Part shown: in pieces, positions 60,682 to 64,000 of the stretch
Numbering within the stretch: position 1 is the stretch's first letter
Layout: each line of letters begins with the position of its first letter
Position numbers and translations under genes: made by a program
The notes under the pieces: model-generated
Databases searched by the model: none
Seen by the model: only the letters and a program-made list of their open reading frames with translations
What the model was told of the DNA's origin: nothing
Origin: Lachnospiraceae bacterium AD3010
Lineage (GTDB): Bacteria > Bacillota > Clostridia > Lachnospirales > Lachnospiraceae
DNA: 64,000 nucleotides
Direction: 5' to 3'
NCBI GenBank assembly: GCA_000622025.1
Contig: JHWU01000016.1
Location: 25,903-89,902, forward strand

Positions 60682-62793
60682 TTACCTCAGCGAAAACAGC
60701 ATCTGTCCGTAGGTCGGGTAGCAGAGGTACTTATCCGGCACCATAGCCTCGGCGCTGTCCGCATATTTCCGCAGCTCCTCCATATCGGAAAGGATGGTAT
60801 CCTTGTAAAACTCCGCCTGTGAAAGAAGGTCCTCCTCCATTTCTTCCGCTTTTTTTGTATCCTCTTTTAATTTTATAAGCATCCGGCTCATGCCCGATGT
60901 CGCCTCATCCAGCACCTTAAGGATATTCTTTTCCATAAGGCACTCCGCATCGGGTAAGAGCTCCTTCTTCTGAAGCATTTCCTTTGTCACGTCCTTTTCG
61001 TAGGAAATGATACCCTCCATCAGATCCTTCCTTACCATCTCCTGCATGGTAAGAGCCTCGATATGAACGGATTTCGAGTAGTTTTCAAGGAGGATATCAT
61101 ATCTTGAACGTATCTCCTCTTCGGTAAAAATACCGTGCTTTGTGAAAAGCTCGATTGAAGCCCCGGATATCCAGGCAGGCATAGCGTCCGGCAGCGACTT
61201 AAGGTTCGGGAGTCCGCGTTTTTCAGCTTCCGTTACCCATTCATCCGTGTATCCGTTTCCGTTAAAGAGAACCCTCTTATGCTCTAAGAGCATTTCCTTT
61301 AATACTCCCGGGATCTTATCCGTAAGCTCTTCTCCGCTGAATTTTGAAAGCTCTTCATAAATCTTTGAAAGCTCCTCAGCCACTGCGGTATTAAGGACTA
61401 TATTTGCATTAGCAACGGATACTGAGGAGCCTGGCATCCTGAATTCAAACTTATTTCCGGTAAAGGCAAAGGGAGAGGTCCTGTTCCTGTCGGTATTGTC
61501 CTTTGTGATATGGGGCAGTACCTGCGCTCCCATTCCCATCTGAACCTTTCCCGAGCCCTGATATGCTGCACCTTCCTCGACTCCTTTTAGTACCTCTGCA
61601 AGCTCGTCACCCACAAAGATGGAAATGATCGCGGGAGGCGCTTCATTTCCGCCGAGCCTGTGGTCGTTCCCGGCAGATGCCACGGAAAGCCTGAGTATCG
61701 GCGCATATTCGTCCACGGCTGCTATGACTGCTATAAGGAAAATAAGGAAGGGCAGGTTTTCTCCGGGATGCTTTCCGGGATCCAGGAGATTGATACCCGT
61801 ATCGGTGCAGACAGACCAGTTATTGTGCTTACCGGAGCCGTTTATCCCTTCAAAGGGCTTTTCGTGAAGGAGGCAGGCGTAATTATGCTTTTCAGCGACC
61901 TTCTTCATAACCTCCATGGTGAGCTGATTATGATCCACTGCCACATTCGCGGTCTCAAAGACCGGAGCGAGCTCGTGCTGTGAAGGAGCCACCTCATTAT
62001 GCTTGGTCTTTACCGGGATACCGAGCTTCCAGAGTTCTTCATCAAGGTCATGCATGTAGGCCGACACCTTCGGCTTTATTACCCCGAAATAATGATCCTC
62101 CATTTCCTGTCCCTTTGTGGCGGGAGCACCTATAAGTGTACGTCCCGTGAAAAGGAGATCCTTTCTCATCTTGTAGTAGCTCTTGTCGATAAGGAAGTAT
62201 TCCTGCTCGGAGCCGATGGTGGTATTTACTCTCTTCACATCATCTATTCCGAGAAGCTTTAAGACCTTCATTGCTTCATTTGAAAGTGCCTCCATAGAGC
62301 GAAGGAGCGGGGTCTTCTTGTCCAGTGCCTCTCCGCCGTATGAGCAGAATGCCGTAGGGATATAGAGTGACCCGTCCTTTATGAATGCCGGGGAAGAGGG
62401 ATCCCAGGCTGTATAGCCCCTTGCCTCAAAGGTTGCCCTTAAGCCTCCTGAAGGAAAGCTTGATGCATCGGGCTCTCCCTTTACGAGCTCCTTCCCCGAA
62501 AACTCCATTATTATGCTTCCGTCGTCTGTGGGGGAGATAAAGCTGTCATGCTTCTCCGCCGTAAGACCCGTCATCGGCTGGAACCAGTGTGTGAAATGGG
62601 TTGCACCGTTTTCTATCGCCCACTCCTTCATAACGGCGGCCACACAGTTTGCGACATCGAGCTCCAGGTGTGTCCCCCGCTCAATGGTCTTTTTAACCGC
62701 CCTGTAAATATCCTTCGGCAGTCTTTCCCTCATTATCCTGTCATTAAAGACGAGACATCCGTATTCTTCCGTAAGCTTTGCTGCATTGATCAT
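60682..62793 (-). CDS. glnA: glutamine synthetase, type III
   Basis: About 703 residues from the ATG at 62793, with AAAAGGAGG upstream; the frame extends 22 codons into the leader. Length and motifs are those of GSIII (GlnN): THFTHWFQPMTGLTAEKHDSF, TIGSEQEYFLIDK, TKHNEVAPSQHELAPVFE, HEKPFEGINGSGKHNNWS and NRTSPFAFTGNKFEFRMPGSS. It forms glutamine from glutamate and ammonia as a dodecamer. It is first in glnA-gltB-gltD, giving the full GS/GOGAT cycle. A promoter and two terminator-like hairpins precede it. Confidence 0.97.
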   Translation of the reverse strand: MINAAKLTEEYGCLVFNDRIMRERLPKDIYRAVKKTIERGTHLELDVANCVAAVMKEWAIENGATHFTHWFQPMTGLTAEKHDSFISPTDDGSIIMEFSGKELVKGEPDASSFPSGGLRATFEARGYTAWDPSSPAFIKDGSLYIPTAFCSYGGEALDKKTPLLRSMEALSNEAMKVLKLLGIDDVKRVNTTIGSEQEYFLIDKSYYKMRKDLLFTGRTLIGAPATKGQEMEDHYFGVIKPKVSAYMHDLDEELWKLGIPVKTKHNEVAPSQHELAPVFETANVAVDHNQLTMEVMKKVAEKHNYACLLHEKPFEGINGSGKHNNWSVCTDTGINLLDPGKHPGENLPFLIFLIAVIAAVDEYAPILRLSVASAGNDHRLGGNEAPPAIISIFVGDELAEVLKGVEEGAAYQGSGKVQMGMGAQVLPHITKDNTDRNRTSPFAFTGNKFEFRMPGSSVSVANANIVLNTAVAEELSKIYEELSKFSGEELTDKIPGVLKEMLLEHKRVLFNGNGYTDEWVTEAEKRGLPNLKSLPDAMPAWISGASIELFTKHGIFTEEEIRSRYDILLENYSKSVHIEALTMQEMVRKDLMEGIISYEKDVTKEMLQKKELLPDAECLMEKNILKVLDEATSGMSRMLIKLKEDTKKAEEMEEDLLSQAEFYKDTILSDMEELRKYADSAEAMVPDKYLCYPTYGQMLFSLR

Positions 62794-62838
62794 ATTTTTC
62801 CTCCTTTTAATGAAACTGTTGATCCTCCAAAAAATAAA

Positions 62839-62875
62839 GCAGTGCAAAAAGCATATCAATGCTCCTTTGCACTGC
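62839..62875 (-). promoter_or_regulatory. glnA leader hairpin 2 (terminator-like)
   Basis: Arms GCAGTGCAAA and TTTGCACTGC with an inner AGCAT/ATGCT pair fold into a long stem; read leftward it is followed by TTTATTTTTT, 30 bases before the glnA ribosome site. A second barrier to transcription entering glnA. Confidence 0.7.
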
Positions 62876-62902
62876 CGAAAAGCCTCTTAAAAAGCAAAAA
62901 TA

Positions 62903-62935
62903 AAAGGCGCCTCTATGATCTTTAGAGACGCCTTT
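62903..62935 (-). promoter_or_regulatory. glnA leader hairpin 1 (candidate attenuator)
   Basis: GGCGCCTCTA (62906-62915) and TAGAGACGCC (62923-62932) form a ten-pair stem with a seven-base loop; read leftward it ends in CCTTTTATTTTT. It begins about ten bases after the predicted transcript start. Its 5' arm and T-run closely resemble the gdhA leader. Confidence 0.7.
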
Positions 62936-62951
62936 GTCTTTATGAATTGGG

Positions 62952-62980
62952 ATTTTACCCCAGTCCGCTCCGTTTGTCAA
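62952..62980 (-). promoter_or_regulatory. glnA promoter
   Basis: Minus strand TTGACA (62975-62980), exactly 17 bases, TAAAAT (62952-62957). The predicted start near 62945 gives a leader of about 150 bases. Confidence 0.8.
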
Positions 62981-63058
62981 GGGAGTCTTTCACTCCCATA
63001 CATCGAGGGGTGGCTGCCTCAGCCCGCTGGGCTTTGGCTTTTTGTGCCGCCATCGGAT

Positions 63059-64000
63059 CTATCGTTTTAAATACAGCCTTTTAGCGGTCATGTTTACAGG
63101 TTCCTTGGTTACAGTATAATAATTTACAGTTCCTGCTTTTTGTGCCGCCATATACTCGGCCTGCAGGGCCTGCTGCTGCTCTGCCGCCTGCTGAAGGGTC
63201 TCCACGGCCTGCTGGGTCTGCTGCTCTGCCGCCTGCTGGGTCTGCTGCTGCTCTGCCACGCCTGGCTGGGCAAATGAACTCACGCCTTCCGCCCCCACAT
63301 TACTTGCTAAAGCGAGCCCTTCTGTTGCTGCACTGACAAAATCATTCCCAGCAGAAAGCGCCGCAATCGATATCTCTGCAGCCATGGCAGTGTTATGGGT
63401 TTCTTCTATCATGGGTAATTTTCCGACACGTTGCGTACCGGAACCTGCATATATATTAAGCTCATAGTAATATCTAGGATCAGGATCCCTCGCGATGCGG
63501 AGGTTTTCGCCCGGCTGCACACTTTTCAGTATATGCTTCAAATCAAAGTCAGAAATGTCATATCTAATCCCCCCGATAGCTATTTCAAATCTTCTCATCC
63601 CCTGTGACAGCAGTGCGATCAGCATAGCAGCAGAAATAGAGTACTCACTTCCTGCCGGAAACCACAATATACAATCACCAGTCGATGTCAAAGCCGGGAT
63701 CGTATAAGCCCCAGCCTCATTTGGAGCAATCACAGGGTTCCCTTCACTGCCTTCATAGGTGGTCTCATGATCCTTATCCTTGTTTTTACCCCCGGACTCC
63801 TTACCCGCAGGCTCTTTAGCACTACCGTCATTCTTAGAAGAATCTGATTTTGCTTCCAGCCACATATTGACAAATACGCCGCCGCCCTTAGGTACGATCA
63901 GGTAGTATTCTCCGCCCTCCTTTTGAAGGCTGCACTGCCTGGCTTCATCACTGAATACGCCCTTCAGAACATAGCCGGAGGGGACATTCAGCTTTACAGC
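63059..64000 (-). CDS. hypothetical protein, C-terminal 313 residues (5' end outside window)
   Basis: The frame is open to the right edge, so the true start is outside; the ATG at 63865 is internal. Visible are NVPSGYVLKGVFSDEARQ, a charged linker (KEPAGKESGGKNKDKDHE), a domain with STGDCILWFPAGSEYSISAA and YYYELNIYAGSGTQRVGKLP, and a Gln/Ala-rich helical stretch of about 50 residues (QQTQQAAEQQTQQAVETLQQ). The tail ends KRLYLKR. No membrane segment is in this part. I do not recognise it; the Gln-rich segment may form a coiled coil. A 17-base copy of coding sequence recurs just beyond the stop. Confidence 0.75.
   Translation of the reverse strand, partial: AVKLNVPSGYVLKGVFSDEARQCSLQKEGGEYYLIVPKGGGVFVNMWLEAKSDSSKNDGSAKEPAGKESGGKNKDKDHETTYEGSEGNPVIAPNEAGAYTIPALTSTGDCILWFPAGSEYSISAAMLIALLSQGMRRFEIAIGGIRYDISDFDLKHILKSVQPGENLRIARDPDPRYYYELNIYAGSGTQRVGKLPMIEETHNTAMAAEISIAALSAGNDFVSAATEGLALASNVGAEGVSSFAQPGVAEQQQTQQAAEQQTQQAVETLQQAAEQQQALQAEYMAAQKAGTVNYYTVTKEPVNMTAKRLYLKR

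Noticed and set aside
62839..62935. Assignment of the glnA leader to the ANTAR two-hexaloop class
   Set aside because: The loops do not show the expected A at position 1 and G at position 4 in six-base loops.
63142..63336. Rightward Pro/Ala-rich frame at the right edge
   Set aside because: It is the complement of the CAG-rich Gln/Ala stretch of the minus-strand gene and is a composition artefact.

Overview
This looks like a chromosomal segment of a low-to-moderate GC, Gram-positive anaerobe of the class Clostridia, most likely family Lachnospiraceae. The reasons are a two-subunit iron-sulfur serine dehydratase, a type III glutamine synthetase, a DUF5688-family gene, a division cluster running straight into nrdR, yqeG, aro genes and efp, strong AGGAGG-type ribosome sites, and sigma-A promoters of the TTGACA-N17-TATAAT kind. 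A sigma-28 promoter in front of a flagellin gene suggests a motile cell. This assignment is inference from gene content; no 16S gene is present.

Layout. 1-3.3 kb: the 3' end of pyrE, an unrecognised gene (377-1468), a stranded type II CRISPR element (one repeat, one 29-nt spacer and a complete tracrRNA gene, with no cas gene nearby), then gdhA behind a promoter and attenuator-like leader. 3.3-6.7 kb: a membrane SH3 protein, tRNA-Arg, a DUF5688 gene and efp. 6.8-19.9 kb: a long leftward block in transcription order mraZ-rsmH-ftsL-PBP-mraY-murD-ftsW-divIB, then ftsZ (own promoter)-nrdR-yqeG-aroE-aroK-aroQ. It joins cell-wall synthesis and division to the shikimate pathway. 20.2-28.4 kb: purL, two poorly characterised genes (one with an N-terminal cyclic-nucleotide-binding-like domain), an NhaC-family antiporter and tRNA-Trp. 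28.4-39.5 kb: a copper-export ATPase, a mosaic surface protein of about 1,880 residues and an unusually large flagellin.

39.7-46.7 kb: a serine uptake and deamination operon (sstT-sdaAB-sdaAA), facing a MOSC/MoaB-cstA-marR operon, then a YdcF-type membrane protein. 46.8-51.4 kb: a trehalose locus (treR, treP, treC) with paired operators in the treP promoter. 51.4-54.5 kb: a glutamate-cysteine-ligase-like gene, a C26 glutamine-amidotransferase-like hydrolase and a MetA paralogue that has lost its catalytic residues. 54.6-63 kb: glnA(III)-gltB-gltD, which with gdhA at the other end of the window covers ammonium assimilation. glnA and gdhA share nearly the same promoter-plus-hairpin leader. The right edge holds the 3' part of an unknown gene with a Gln-rich tail.

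Short repeats of the GTCATCCTGAGCGAAG family sit in several intergenic gaps, and a near-perfect 73-bp palindrome lies between gltD and the ligase-like gene. The most unusual item is the orphan tracrRNA with its single repeat-spacer unit. Next are the shared gdhA/glnA leaders and the catalytically dead MetA paralogue in a gamma-glutamyl gene cluster.
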